From NCBI GenBank assembly GCA_021399345.1, contig JAAFKI010000070.1:1-33940 (forward strand): 33,940 nucleotides of DNA. The letters run 5' to 3'. Numbering within the stretch: position 1 is the stretch's first letter; every line of letters starts with the position of its first letter. This DNA comes from Candidatus Heimdallarchaeota archaeon (GTDB lineage: Archaea > Asgardarchaeota > Heimdallarchaeia > Heimdallarchaeales > Heimdallarchaeaceae). The notes under the pieces were generated by a model that had not been told where the DNA came from, made no database searches, and was given only the letters and a program-made list of their open reading frames with translations. The position numbers were made by a program, and so were the translations under genes. Of the stretch, positions 25,686-33,767 are shown in pieces.

Positions 25686-25737
25686 AACCTAATCCTCTGC
25701 AAAAGAGATATTAATATGATAGAGGTAATTAGCTTTA

Positions 25738-26274
25738 ATGAAAAAAGGAAATCTTTTGCTCCTTGTTCTTCTTTTTCTTTTACCAATAATCACTACTTCA
25801 AATAATTCTTGTAAATTACTTTCTAATTCTATAGATGATCAGTTGCCAGAAACTATAATTGAAATAACCCAAATAATAACCTACCCAGAAGTTGTTTATG
25901 TTGGTCAATTGGTTTTTGTGAATTGTACAGTTGAAAATAATGGGCAGTTTCAAACTGCAGAGATAGTGAATGTGAAAATTAACCCAACAGTTAGTCTGAC
26001 AGGACAAGAGCTTTATTTGGAGGGATCTATTGAACCAGGAAAATATAAAACTGCTAGTTTCAATTTAACTGCAATTAGCGCAGGAGTGGGGAACATTACG
26101 ATTATTGTATCAACAGAAAATGCTCAAACTATTAGCAAGTCTGTTTTAATCGAGATTCAGGAAGAAAACATAAGTACAACAAATTATGCTTTTCATGCAG
26201 CTTTACTAGTTCTTCCCTTAGCCATATTCGTAATCTCAAAACAAGCTAAACAAAGGAAAAGAAAAAAAGGTTAG
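25738..26274 (+). CDS. secreted CARDB-like protein with C-terminal membrane anchor
   Basis: This 178-aa protein has a signal peptide (MKKGNLLLLVLLFLLPIITTS), then one Ig-like beta-sandwich domain (about 40-145) of CARDB type. Its pattern is YVGQLVFVNCTVENNGQ (strand, then N-x-G turn), PGKYKTASFNLTAIS and GNITIIVST. It ends with a membrane helix (about 152-168) and a basic tail KQAKQRKRKKG that would stop transfer, so the domain is held on the outer face of the cell. Such proteins are common surface adhesion or stabilising modules in archaea. There is one TATA-like box (25707-25719) ~25 nt before the ATG. Confidence 0.8.
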   Translation: MKKGNLLLLVLLFLLPIITTSNNSCKLLSNSIDDQLPETIIEITQIITYPEVVYVGQLVFVNCTVENNGQFQTAEIVNVKINPTVSLTGQELYLEGSIEPGKYKTASFNLTAISAGVGNITIIVSTENAQTISKSVLIEIQEENISTTNYAFHAALLVLPLAIFVISKQAKQRKRKKG

Positions 26275-26362
26275 TATTTATAGGATTTCTCATCAGATAT
26301 TGAATTGATCTTATGTTCTTCTCCATTTTACTTTTTGTTAATAAATCTGTTAAGATTTAGAT

Positions 26363-26374
26363 AACTTTAAATTT
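26363..26374 (+). promoter_or_regulatory. TATA box of the threonine aldolase gene
   Basis: ACTTTAAATTTA is centred about 27 nt upstream of the ATG at 26396. Confidence 0.45.
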
Positions 26375-26395
26375 AGACACTTTCCCTAAAAAACA

Positions 26396-27418
26396 ATGAT
26401 AGACTTACGTTCTGATACCTTTACACTTCCTTCAAAGGAGATGTTGGAAACTATTCTAACTGCTGAACTTGGAGATGATGTTTGGGAGGAAGATCCAACT
26501 GTAAAAGAGCTTGAAGCTTTAACCGCTAAGATACTTGGTAAGGAAGCGGGTCTATTAGTTTCTAGTGGTACTCAAGGAAATTTAGTAGCAAATATGACAC
26601 ATCTTAATCGTGGGGATGGTGTTGTTCTTGAAAAAGAGAGTCACATCTACTTATACGAAGTAGGAGGGCTTTCACAACTAATTGGAGGATTTCCTTTTCT
26701 AATTGAAGGAAATAATGGTTTAATGGATCCTAAGGATGTTGAAGCGATTTTTACACGAGGTTATAATGTCCATTGGGTAGATCCGAAACTTCTCTGTTTA
26801 GAAAATACTCACAACAGAGGAGGAGGAAAAATTATTCCTAAAGAAAATATTGACCAGTTAGCCAAAATTGCTCATGAAAATAACGGTTTAGTTCATATGG
26901 ATGGAGCAAGAGTATTCAATGCAGCTGTTGCTACAGGAATGGCAGCTTCTAAGATTGTTGAGAACGCTGATAGTGTCCAAATATGTTTAAGTAAAGGACT
27001 TGGCTGTCCTATAGGGTCTGTAATAGCTGGAAATGAAGAATTTATTAATAAAGCCAGAAGACAGAGAAAACTTGTTGGCGGGGGAATGCGACAAGCTGGT
27101 ATTATAGCCGCTCCTGGAATCTACGCATTAAACAACATGATAGACAGATTAGCTGAAGATCATAAACATGCAAAGATGCTTGAAAAGGTTCTTACAGAAA
27201 TTGAGGAATTGAAAGTTAAGCCAGTTGACACAAATATTGCTGTTATTGATACTTCTGCTAGTAGATGGTCTGCTGCTGATGCTCGAGATGGTTTGGAAAA
27301 ACATGGCATTAAAGTAACTTATATGGGAGATCAGTTCTTCCGAATGGTAACCTACTTTGGTATAACTACAGAAGATATTGAGCAAGTTGTTTCAGTAATT
27401 CCAGAGGTCTTTAAGTAG
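26396..27418 (+). CDS. ltaE: low-specificity L-threonine aldolase (PLP)
   Basis: This 340-aa fold-type I PLP enzyme cleaves L-threonine or L-allo-threonine to glycine and acetaldehyde. Family motifs: N-terminal MIDLRSDTFTLP, GDDVWEEDPTV, VSSGTQGNL (phosphate cup), ENTHNRGGGK, HMDGARVFNAA (Asp contacting the pyridine nitrogen) and the Schiff-base lysine in LSKGLGCPIGS (about 200). The C-terminal VTYMGDQFFRMVTYFGIT completes the fold. The length is normal. The enzyme gives glycine without serine hydroxymethyltransferase. No pathway neighbours are adjacent; the downstream coiled-coil gene has its own promoter. Confidence 0.93.
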   Translation: MIDLRSDTFTLPSKEMLETILTAELGDDVWEEDPTVKELEALTAKILGKEAGLLVSSGTQGNLVANMTHLNRGDGVVLEKESHIYLYEVGGLSQLIGGFPFLIEGNNGLMDPKDVEAIFTRGYNVHWVDPKLLCLENTHNRGGGKIIPKENIDQLAKIAHENNGLVHMDGARVFNAAVATGMAASKIVENADSVQICLSKGLGCPIGSVIAGNEEFINKARRQRKLVGGGMRQAGIIAAPGIYALNNMIDRLAEDHKHAKMLEKVLTEIEELKVKPVDTNIAVIDTSASRWSAADARDGLEKHGIKVTYMGDQFFRMVTYFGITTEDIEQVVSVIPEVFK

Positions 27419-27467
27419 AGAATCTCTATCTTCAAACAATTTTCTCTTACACTCTCAAGCTACATAT

Positions 27468-27479
27468 ATATCCGGATAT
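27468..27479. promoter_or_regulatory. 12-bp perfect palindrome upstream of the coiled-coil gene
   Basis: ATATCCGGATAT is centred ~52 nt before the ATG at 27526, just upstream of the TATA box. That is a typical position for an archaeal activator or repressor operator. No regulator can be assigned. Confidence 0.4.
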
Positions 27480-27498
27480 TTTGAGGAGTAACATATAC

Positions 27499-27507
27499 TT
27501 TTTATAT
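27499..27507 (+). promoter_or_regulatory. TATA box deciding the start of the coiled-coil gene
   Basis: TTTTTATAT is centred ~23 nt upstream of the ATG at 27526. It favours that ATG over the TTG at 27481, which would put the box inside the coding region. Confidence 0.45.
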
Positions 27508-27525
27508 CATATTTTTGGTGTTCAC

Positions 27526-28365
27526 ATGATACATGTGTCAATCGATGACTATCTAGACGGTCTATTATCAGACACCGCAGAACCGTCTAAAAAAGCTATT
27601 ATGAAGCTTACTAAATTAATAGAGAATTTTGGAGAAATAATGGTCAAAAGCACCGAAAGAATGGAAGACTATATTGACACTCTCACTAATAGAATCAATG
27701 CTATTGAACATGCATTGGGCGTTTCATCTCGTGCTCCAGCTCCTTCAGCTGCACCATCATTTGATTCTCCTGTAGCTGCACCAGCAGCAGCAGCAGCATC
27801 TCCAAACTTAACAGCAAGTAACTCAAATCCAGTTGCAGCACCTAATTTATCCGCTACAGTTGGAACTCCTGATCTCAGTGGAGGTGGAGGAGGAATTCCC
27901 GCTCCATCTGGTAGTCAAGGATCCACCGGAGGAGGAGTCAGTAGTGCTGATCTTATGAAAGCAGCCTCCAATTTACAAAAAGCACCAGAACCTACACCAG
28001 GCGAACCTGGCGCACCTGGAGAAACACCAGTTTTTAGTCCATTTGGAGTTAGTGCTACCGACATCCAAGATGTTAGATCTGGATTAACTAAAGTTGATCC
28101 TGATGAACACAGGAAAGAAAGAACAGCAGCTGCAAGTGGAGAACCAGGTTCGATGCCTGCTAGCATGGCACTTAACTTAGAAGTCAAAGATGCTTTAGCA
28201 AAACGAAAATCAAGAACAGATGAAGGTGAAGATGCTGAATTTGAACCAACTCCTGTTGCACCAGCATCACCGCAAAAATCAACTAAACAAATGAAAGAAG
28301 CCTTGCAAGGAGAATTACGCGATGCGTTTAGCAGTCTTCTAGAGAGCGACACAAAAGAGGATTAA
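27526..28365 (+). CDS. coiled-coil, Pro/Ala-rich protein with WASH/WAVE-like architecture
   Basis: This 279-aa protein has no signal or membrane span. Residues 21-66 form a heptad helix (KLTKLIENFGEIMVKSTERM, then IDTLTNRINAIEHAL), followed by a disordered Ala/Pro/Ser/Gly-rich stretch (67-175). Four short amphipathic segments come next: ADLMKAASNLQK (141-152), TDIQDVRSGLTKVDPDE (178-194), EVKDALAKRKSRTDEGED (219-236) and QMKEALQGELRDAFSSLLES (255-274). The helix resembles those of the eukaryotic BRK1, CCDC53/WASHC3 and WAVE N-terminus. The C-terminal segments recall WH2 (I-x-x-V-R-x-G-L-x-K-V) and the basic-then-acidic central/acidic region of WASP proteins. A role in actin assembly is inference; other low-complexity coiled-coil proteins could look similar. 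The start is the ATG at 27526, as decided by the TATA box. Confidence 0.65.
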   Translation: MIHVSIDDYLDGLLSDTAEPSKKAIMKLTKLIENFGEIMVKSTERMEDYIDTLTNRINAIEHALGVSSRAPAPSAAPSFDSPVAAPAAAAASPNLTASNSNPVAAPNLSATVGTPDLSGGGGGIPAPSGSQGSTGGGVSSADLMKAASNLQKAPEPTPGEPGAPGETPVFSPFGVSATDIQDVRSGLTKVDPDEHRKERTAAASGEPGSMPASMALNLEVKDALAKRKSRTDEGEDAEFEPTPVAPASPQKSTKQMKEALQGELRDAFSSLLESDTKED

Positions 28366-28427
28366 ATAATATTGCTCTCTTTTCATACATTTTAAATTTA
28401 TATTACAAGAAGAAAATATTGTTGATT

Positions 28428-28438
28428 TTTTATATTTA
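28428..28438 (+). promoter_or_regulatory. TATA box of the beta-CASP nuclease gene
   Basis: TTTTATATTTA is centred ~26 nt upstream of the ATG at 28459. Confidence 0.5.
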
Positions 28439-28458
28439 CAATTACAAGGTCGAAAACA

Positions 28459-30573
28459 ATGACATTAAATTTACAAAAATACATTAACTTTTTATTTAAA
28501 CAAAATACAAAAGAAAAACTGAATGATAACTTACAGGCTATTTTTAAAGAATCCAAAAATTATTCGGACAATATAAATGACCCTTATTATCAATGCAAAA
28601 ATGAAGAATTATTAGAAGTGTTTACTACTTCTTGGTCAGGTATTCAAGAGGAAATATCTGAAAGTATGGTTTATTATGCTTTTACATTATACTGGCTAGA
28701 TGCAATTAGTCTAGAATTGTACAGAGCAATACTACAAGAACTAGGATCTCAAAAACTGATTACAGATGAGTTACTAGTCGCTAGCTATTGGATGTTCTGG
28801 AAAAAACAAAATAAAATCGAAAAACCTAGAAGATATAGCTTTTACTCATTTCTTGAATTTATTAGGAAAATGGGTGTAGACCCTCTTAGTTTTCAAGATT
28901 TCGTCAATACAACTAAAAAGTTATTTCCAAATATGAAACTCTCAGAAAGGGAAATAGAGATTGGCAATGAAATTGAAAGATTTATCAAAAATATACAAGA
29001 AAGACCCCAGTATATAGAAGAGTTTTCAAGCTCAATTACTCCTGATACGATGAAGTATCTAGATTTCTATGTAGATCTTGAATTGATAAATAATCTAGCT
29101 TATTTCTCTGTAAAGAATATTAGTAAACAAATCAATTTAGAAAAGAAGATTTCTCTCGCTAATTTCCAGAAAATAATTGAGAAGGAATATGCCTCGAGAA
29201 AGATGAGAACTGTACCAACAGTCATAGATCCTGTTCTGGAACCCCATCTAGCAAAATTTGATGCAAAAGCTGTTTCAATGGAAAAGCTTGCAACACTACC
29301 AAAAGAACAAATGAAAGAATACGCTTCTATTAAGGCTTATTCAAGTCCAAAAAACGCTCAAAAAATACGTATCAGTTTTCTTGGTGGAGGCAATATTGGA
29401 AACATGGGGATTTTAGTTCAACATGACAATAATGCAATTTTACTTGATTTCGGGATGAGTGTTGCTAATTATTCTATTCCTAGATGGCATCCTTCACTCA
29501 AATATGTAAAAGCTGTTTTGGTAACTCATGCACATCTGGATCACACAGGGGCTTTACCTTATCTCATCAGACCGGAAAACGGGAAAAGGTGGTATGCAAC
29601 TCAGACTACTAAAATGTTAGCTGAAAAACTACTCTACTCAACCTCTTCTATCCTTCGTTCAAAGGGTATTACTAAAAAGAATGCCTCCCCATTTCAGAGT
29701 GTTTTTCTAAACAAATCAAATCTTATTAACCTCTTTAACGAATTTAATCCACTAAAGATTAACAAGACAGTAGAGGTAAGTTCAGGTTTTAAGGTAACCC
29801 CGTATTCAGCATCTCATCTTTATGGAAGTGTAAGTTACAAAATAGATGTTTTTGGAACAACAATTCTATTTACAGGAGATTTTTCAACTGATGAAAGCGA
29901 GTTATTCCCTGGAGCAAAACTTCCAACAGATTGTGATGTAACTATCTTTGATGGTACTTACTATAATAGAGAAACAGTGAAAGAAGATCCAAATACAGTG
30001 ATTTTACGAGCAGCGGAAACATGTGATCGCTTAATTATTCCTGCTTTTTCTGTTGGTAGAACTCAAGAAATGATCAAGAGATTAGAAAGATTAAGAGTAT
30101 CTGCTAAAAGAAGAGTTATGACTACTGGACTTGCAGCTGATGTTTCAAAATCCATGGGTTTAAGAGCTAAATTTGACATAGTCAAAAGCCTCTCAGCTGA
30201 CACTTTTGAAAATAGTGATATTGTTGTAACTGGTCATGGAATGTTACAGGGTGGAACAGCTAGGAAACTGATAGATGAAACCAGTTCAGATGAAAACACA
30301 GGCATTCTTATCTGTGGGTATCAAGCGCCCAACACACTTGGCTTTGCGCTCAAGAACAATCATTCCATTGCTAAAAAGAGATATCAACAAAAGGTATTTT
30401 CAGCTCACATAAGTGGACACAGTAGTTCAGAATCATTGAATGAATTCATCGATAAACTGAGTGGTAAAAAAGTGATGGTTCATACACCTGATAGAACAGT
30501 TCCAAGAGAGGAACATAAAGGGCTTATTATACCAAAATACAATCAGGAAATAATACTTAAAAACAAAATATAA
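28459..30573 (+). CDS. beta-CASP metallo-beta-lactamase nuclease with novel N-terminal region
   Basis: This protein is 704 aa. Residues ~303-704 form a metallo-beta-lactamase/beta-CASP module: LLDFGMS (motif 1, about 328-334), HAHLDH (motif 2, 357-362), SASHLYGS (H453), TGDFSTD (D474), FDGTYYN (motif A, D498), VTGHGMLQGG (motif B) and AHISGHSS (motif C, H650 and H654). This module cuts or trims RNA in RNase J, CPSF73 and archaeal aCPSF proteins. Residues 1-300 are helical and not recognised; the KH domains of aCPSF1 are absent. A role in RNA processing is likely from the family; DNA repair (SNM1-like) is possible. It lies downstream of the coiled-coil gene but has its own TATA box. It ends 15 nt from the convergent UDP-glucose dehydrogenase gene. 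Confidence 0.85.
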   Translation: MTLNLQKYINFLFKQNTKEKLNDNLQAIFKESKNYSDNINDPYYQCKNEELLEVFTTSWSGIQEEISESMVYYAFTLYWLDAISLELYRAILQELGSQKLITDELLVASYWMFWKKQNKIEKPRRYSFYSFLEFIRKMGVDPLSFQDFVNTTKKLFPNMKLSEREIEIGNEIERFIKNIQERPQYIEEFSSSITPDTMKYLDFYVDLELINNLAYFSVKNISKQINLEKKISLANFQKIIEKEYASRKMRTVPTVIDPVLEPHLAKFDAKAVSMEKLATLPKEQMKEYASIKAYSSPKNAQKIRISFLGGGNIGNMGILVQHDNNAILLDFGMSVANYSIPRWHPSLKYVKAVLVTHAHLDHTGALPYLIRPENGKRWYATQTTKMLAEKLLYSTSSILRSKGITKKNASPFQSVFLNKSNLINLFNEFNPLKINKTVEVSSGFKVTPYSASHLYGSVSYKIDVFGTTILFTGDFSTDESELFPGAKLPTDCDVTIFDGTYYNRETVKEDPNTVILRAAETCDRLIIPAFSVGRTQEMIKRLERLRVSAKRRVMTTGLAADVSKSMGLRAKFDIVKSLSADTFENSDIVVTGHGMLQGGTARKLIDETSSDENTGILICGYQAPNTLGFALKNNHSIAKKRYQQKVFSAHISGHSSSESLNEFIDKLSGKKVMVHTPDRTVPREEHKGLIIPKYNQEIILKNKI

Positions 30574-30598
30574 GGGAAAAGTAATTTTCTACTTCCCT
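30573..30598. terminator. bidirectional hairpin between convergent genes
   Basis: AGGGAA (30573-30578) pairs with TTCCCT (30593-30598), and GTA with TAC inside it. This gives nine base pairs with a two-A bulge and a 6-nt loop. It spans both stop-codon regions of the convergent beta-CASP and UDP-glucose dehydrogenase genes, so it could end transcripts from either side. Confidence 0.4.
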
Positions 30599-31914
30599 AA
30601 TCCTATGCTTCTAAATATTATGCCTTTTTCTCTGAATTTTTCATAATCTAGAGTTCTTCTACCGTCAATAAGTAGAGGATTTTTCATATGTTTCTTAAAT
30701 AGTTCAGGAGTTAATTCAAGATATTCTTTCCATTCGGTAACTAAAATACAAGCATCTGCACCATTTAGTATATCTTCAATCTTATTTGATAGTGTTAAAT
30801 TCTCATGGCTTATGATTTCTTTAACATTGTTTATGGCCTTAGGATCAGTAGCGAAAACTTTAGCTCCTTTATCGAGTAAATAGTTGATTAAAGTTATAGA
30901 TACGGCTTCTCTGACATCATCTGTATCAGGTTTGAAAGCTAAACCGAGTACTGCGATTTTCTTATCTTCCAAAGTTCTATCTTCCATTTCTTCTGTCAAT
31001 ATCTTTGCTGCTCTAAATGGTTGAGCTTCATTAACTTGCATGGTAGCTTTAAGTAAATCAGAAGGCACACTCATTTCAACAGATTGATGGTGTAAAGCTC
31101 TAATATCTTTTGGGAAACATGAACCGCCATATCCAAGCCCAGCTCTTAAGAATTTGTCTGAAATTCGGTTATCCATACCTATACCTTTCGCAATATCTAT
31201 TATGTCAGTCCCGATTTTTTCAGCAATATTTGCTATCTCATTAATGAATGATATTTTCATGGCCAAAAAAGAATTTGCAGCAATTTTTATCATTTCAGCA
31301 GATGTTGGATCAACATAGAGAATAGGGCTATCAAGGTCTTTGTATGATTTTCCTATCATCTCCTGAGATTTCTTATCAATTCCTCCTATTACTATTCTAT
31401 CTGGTTCCAAAAAATCTCTTATAGCAACCCCTTCTCTAAGAAACTCAGGATTCATTCCTAAACCAAAATCCTTTCCAGCGATCTTTTGACTAGTTTCTTC
31501 CAATATTGGTTTAACTAGGTTCACAGTTGTTCCAGGGGAGCATGTACTCTTAACAGCAATTACCTTATACTGATCGGTTTTACCTAATTCTTCGCCTATT
31601 TTCTGTGTAGCATCCTTTAGAAAAGTATAATCATAAGCACCGCCTTCTCGTGTAGGTGTCCCAACGCAGATATAGATTAATTCGGATTCTGCTATTGCTT
31701 CACTCATGTTAAGTGTAGCTTTTATGTTTCCTTTAGACACCATGGTTTGTAACATTTCATCCAATCTTTCTTCAAAGATGGGAGCAATACCTTCGTTAAT
31801 TTTTTTTATCTTATCTTCAATAACATCAACACAGATTACATTATGACCTTTACTAGCAAAACAAGTTCCTGTAACCAGACCAACATATCCAGTTCCTATC
31901 ATAGCTATTTTCAT
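30589..31914 (-). CDS. ugd: UDP-glucose 6-dehydrogenase (nucleotide-sugar dehydrogenase family)
   Basis: This 441-aa NAD-dependent enzyme makes UDP-glucuronate from UDP-glucose (or acts on a related UDP- or GDP-sugar) for glycan synthesis. Motifs: N-terminal MKIAMIGTGYVGLVTG (NAD loop), YICVGTPTREGG, AVKSTCSPGTT, NPEFLREGVAIRDFLEPDRI, the catalytic Cys in GYGGSCFPKDIRAL and AVLGLAFKPDTDDVREA in the C-terminal domain. The architecture and length are full. Start: the ATG at 31914 is preferred to a GTG at 31923 because the TATA-like box at 31939-31950 is centred ~30 nt upstream. UDP-mannuronate or related dehydrogenases share the motifs, so the sugar is not certain. Confidence 0.92.
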   Translation of the reverse strand: MKIAMIGTGYVGLVTGTCFASKGHNVICVDVIEDKIKKINEGIAPIFEERLDEMLQTMVSKGNIKATLNMSEAIAESELIYICVGTPTREGGAYDYTFLKDATQKIGEELGKTDQYKVIAVKSTCSPGTTVNLVKPILEETSQKIAGKDFGLGMNPEFLREGVAIRDFLEPDRIVIGGIDKKSQEMIGKSYKDLDSPILYVDPTSAEMIKIAANSFLAMKISFINEIANIAEKIGTDIIDIAKGIGMDNRISDKFLRAGLGYGGSCFPKDIRALHHQSVEMSVPSDLLKATMQVNEAQPFRAAKILTEEMEDRTLEDKKIAVLGLAFKPDTDDVREAVSITLINYLLDKGAKVFATDPKAINNVKEIISHENLTLSNKIEDILNGADACILVTEWKEYLELTPELFKKHMKNPLLIDGRRTLDYEKFREKGIIFRSIGLGK

Positions 31915-31938
31915 TCTTCTCACAACACACTATGAAGT

Positions 31939-31950
31939 AAAATATATGAA
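31939..31950. promoter_or_regulatory. shared TATA-like element between divergent genes
   Basis: AAAATATATGAA reads as a TATA-like box on both strands. It lies ~30 nt from the ATG of UDP-glucose dehydrogenase (31914) and ~39 nt from the ATG of the HD protein (31984). Confidence 0.35.
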
Positions 31951-31983
31951 CATTTGTCCAGAAGCTGTCCATACAAAAAAGTT

Positions 31984-33321
31984 ATGAACTCTTTCGGTTC
32001 AAAATACATAATGTCTGTTTATAGGTCCATTGCAGATCAAGTTCACAAGTATATTGATATTTATGATAAAATAATAATTGACATCATCGATACATGGGAA
32101 TTCCAAAGACTAAGACGAATTATACAGCTTGGGGGAGTTTCAGCATCTTATCCTTCTGCTACTCACAGTAGATTTATGCACAGTTTAGGAACGCATCACG
32201 TTGCTAATAGGATAGGTCAATTTCTCCACAAGAAACACCCAGATATCTTTACTGAAGATGAGATTAAACAAGTAAGTTTAACAGCTTTAATCCATGATAT
32301 TGGTCATGGGCCATTTTCTCATATGTTTGAAGATACAACAAAAATGCTATGTAAAAATTATGAAAATTCTAATTGTACTAATAAGTATGGGATATTTCTA
32401 AGACATGAGAATATATCAGAACAAATTGTACTTGATGATGAATCGGAGATCGCGGTAATTTTAGAAAAAGAAGGCTATAATAGAAAGCAAATTGGTAACC
32501 TTATTCAGGGGAAAAGTGTAGATGATAAACCGTTTAAAAATCAAATCATTAACTCACAATTAGATGCTGATGCGCTTGATTATCTAATGAGGGATTCTGT
32601 ATCAACTGGTGTCTCTTTTGGAATGTACAATCTTGAACGATTATTTGATATGATGGAATTAACAAAAGATGGAACAATCACCATAAGAGAAAAAGGAGTA
32701 CAATCTGTAGAGCAAGTGTTTCTAGCTTTGTATATGCAGTTTAGCAGAGTTTACTTCCACAAAACAGTTAGATGTTATGAGTACATGCTAAAACTTTTCA
32801 TTTCTCAATTAATCCAGAAAATCGATGAGGGGAAGAACATAGCCAGTCTTCCATTTTTGAAGGATTTTACAGATAAGCCAAATTGGAAAACTTTGATGAC
32901 ACTAACTGATGATGTGATATATACACAATTGCATTATTCTGTAGCTAAAGAACAAAATGATGATTTCATCAAGAAATTGGCAAATGAAATACTTCGTAGG
33001 AATTTGTTCAAAAGCATTCCATTAACGGAGGATATGGCTGCAAAAGTCTTAGAAAATTCAGATAAAATCAATTTCATTGTAAGGAAACATGGATATCCTA
33101 CAATCAGCTGGGATATAGATCAATTTGGTAGTAGATATTATACTCCTTATGATGAGACTAATCGTAATGCTATTATGATTAAAATGAAAGAAGGTCAATT
33201 GAAACAACTTTCTGAGGTATCAGACGTAATAACAAGCTTGACAAAGCCCAAGTATAACAATCTGTTAATCTTTCCTGCTCCTTGTAGAAACGAAATTAAA
33301 AAACTAGTCAATGAGATATAA
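31984..33321 (+). CDS. HD-domain phosphohydrolase (SAMHD1/dGTPase-like)
   Basis: The metal-binding HD set is complete: HSRFMHSLGTHH (first His), LIHDIGHGPFSHMFE (HD pair) and SQLDADALDYLMRDS (last Asp). The DTWEFQRLRRIIQLG entry and the RHENISEQIV helix match SAMHD1-like and YpgQ/dGTPase-type proteins. A deoxynucleotide triphosphohydrolase role (dNTP pool control or defence) is the family expectation; the sugar/base specificity cannot be read. About 445 aa is typical. The start is uncertain: the ATG at 31984 is used; the ATG at 32011 (MSVYRSIADQVHKY) also fits the family N-terminus, while a TTG at 31954 seems less likely. It ends 18 nt from the convergent small gene. Confidence 0.85.
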   Translation: MNSFGSKYIMSVYRSIADQVHKYIDIYDKIIIDIIDTWEFQRLRRIIQLGGVSASYPSATHSRFMHSLGTHHVANRIGQFLHKKHPDIFTEDEIKQVSLTALIHDIGHGPFSHMFEDTTKMLCKNYENSNCTNKYGIFLRHENISEQIVLDDESEIAVILEKEGYNRKQIGNLIQGKSVDDKPFKNQIINSQLDADALDYLMRDSVSTGVSFGMYNLERLFDMMELTKDGTITIREKGVQSVEQVFLALYMQFSRVYFHKTVRCYEYMLKLFISQLIQKIDEGKNIASLPFLKDFTDKPNWKTLMTLTDDVIYTQLHYSVAKEQNDDFIKKLANEILRRNLFKSIPLTEDMAAKVLENSDKINFIVRKHGYPTISWDIDQFGSRYYTPYDETNRNAIMIKMKEGQLKQLSEVSDVITSLTKPKYNNLLIFPAPCRNEIKKLVNEI

Positions 33322-33339
33322 AAAGAAAAGGAAAAAGAG

Positions 33340-33552
33340 TTAGTAATTGTAGTCATCATTATTTTTTCTGTCATAGGTATTTTCGAATTTCTCTTCAACT
33401 TGAGGTTGTTGTATAGATGATTGAGCTGGTTGATGAGTAGTTTCTTCTAGAGATTCAGTTTCAGCAGTAACTATTCTTGCTTCCTTCTGTTTCTTCTTCA
33501 CTTCCTTTCTGTACTCTAGTGATTCATCTTTCAACCCACAATTCTTACTAAA
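33340..33552 (-). pseudogene. charged downstream reading frame, likely frameshifted tail of the small secreted gene
   Basis: From a TAA at 33553-33555 this frame is open for ~70 codons without any ATG; only a TTG at 33534 could start it. The product is hydrophilic and disordered (LKDESLEYRKEVKKKQKEAR, then Gln/Glu/Asn-rich). It overlaps the end of the upstream frame (33531-33695) by 22 nt. A single base change of frame in that overlap would join signal peptide and tail into a ~118-aa secreted protein. Confidence 0.45.
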
Positions 33553-33695
33553 TTATTCTTATCAGTAAAGTCGTTTGAATCATTAGTTATTTCCCTTATT
33601 GAGTAGTTGGCATATGTTTTTTGTTGTGGTACAATCGGAAGTACTAGAAAAACAATAATGACTCCTAAGAAAATAAGATTCTTTTTCGAACTCAT
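33531..33695 (-). CDS. small protein with signal peptide (N-terminal part of a possibly frameshifted gene)
   Basis: The ATG at 33695 opens a 54-aa frame, MSSKKNLIFLGVIIVFLVLP and so on: basic n-region, hydrophobic core and a cleavage-like site near TYAN, then a short polar tail ending at a TGA (33531-33533). It is too short for a known secreted domain. The next frame, −1/+2 relative, continues with charged sequence, so this may be one gene broken by an indel (real or in the assembly). No family is recognised. Confidence 0.5.
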   Translation of the reverse strand: MSSKKNLIFLGVIIVFLVLPIVPQQKTYANYSIREITNDSNDFTDKNNLVRIVG

Positions 33696-33767
33696 AATTT
33701 ACAAATAGTGAAATTTTACAAAAAAATGTTCGTATTAAGGCTATCAAAATAAAAAAATTGGGAGAGG

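Noticed and set aside
27781..27801. GCA-rich run (poly-Ala) as a possible microsatellite
   Set aside because: Only a few imperfect units, in frame and part of a low-complexity linker.
27915..28352. 145-codon minus-strand ORF opposite the coiled-coil gene
   Set aside because: It is the reverse reading of Ala/Pro/Gly-rich low-complexity codons, with no start signal.
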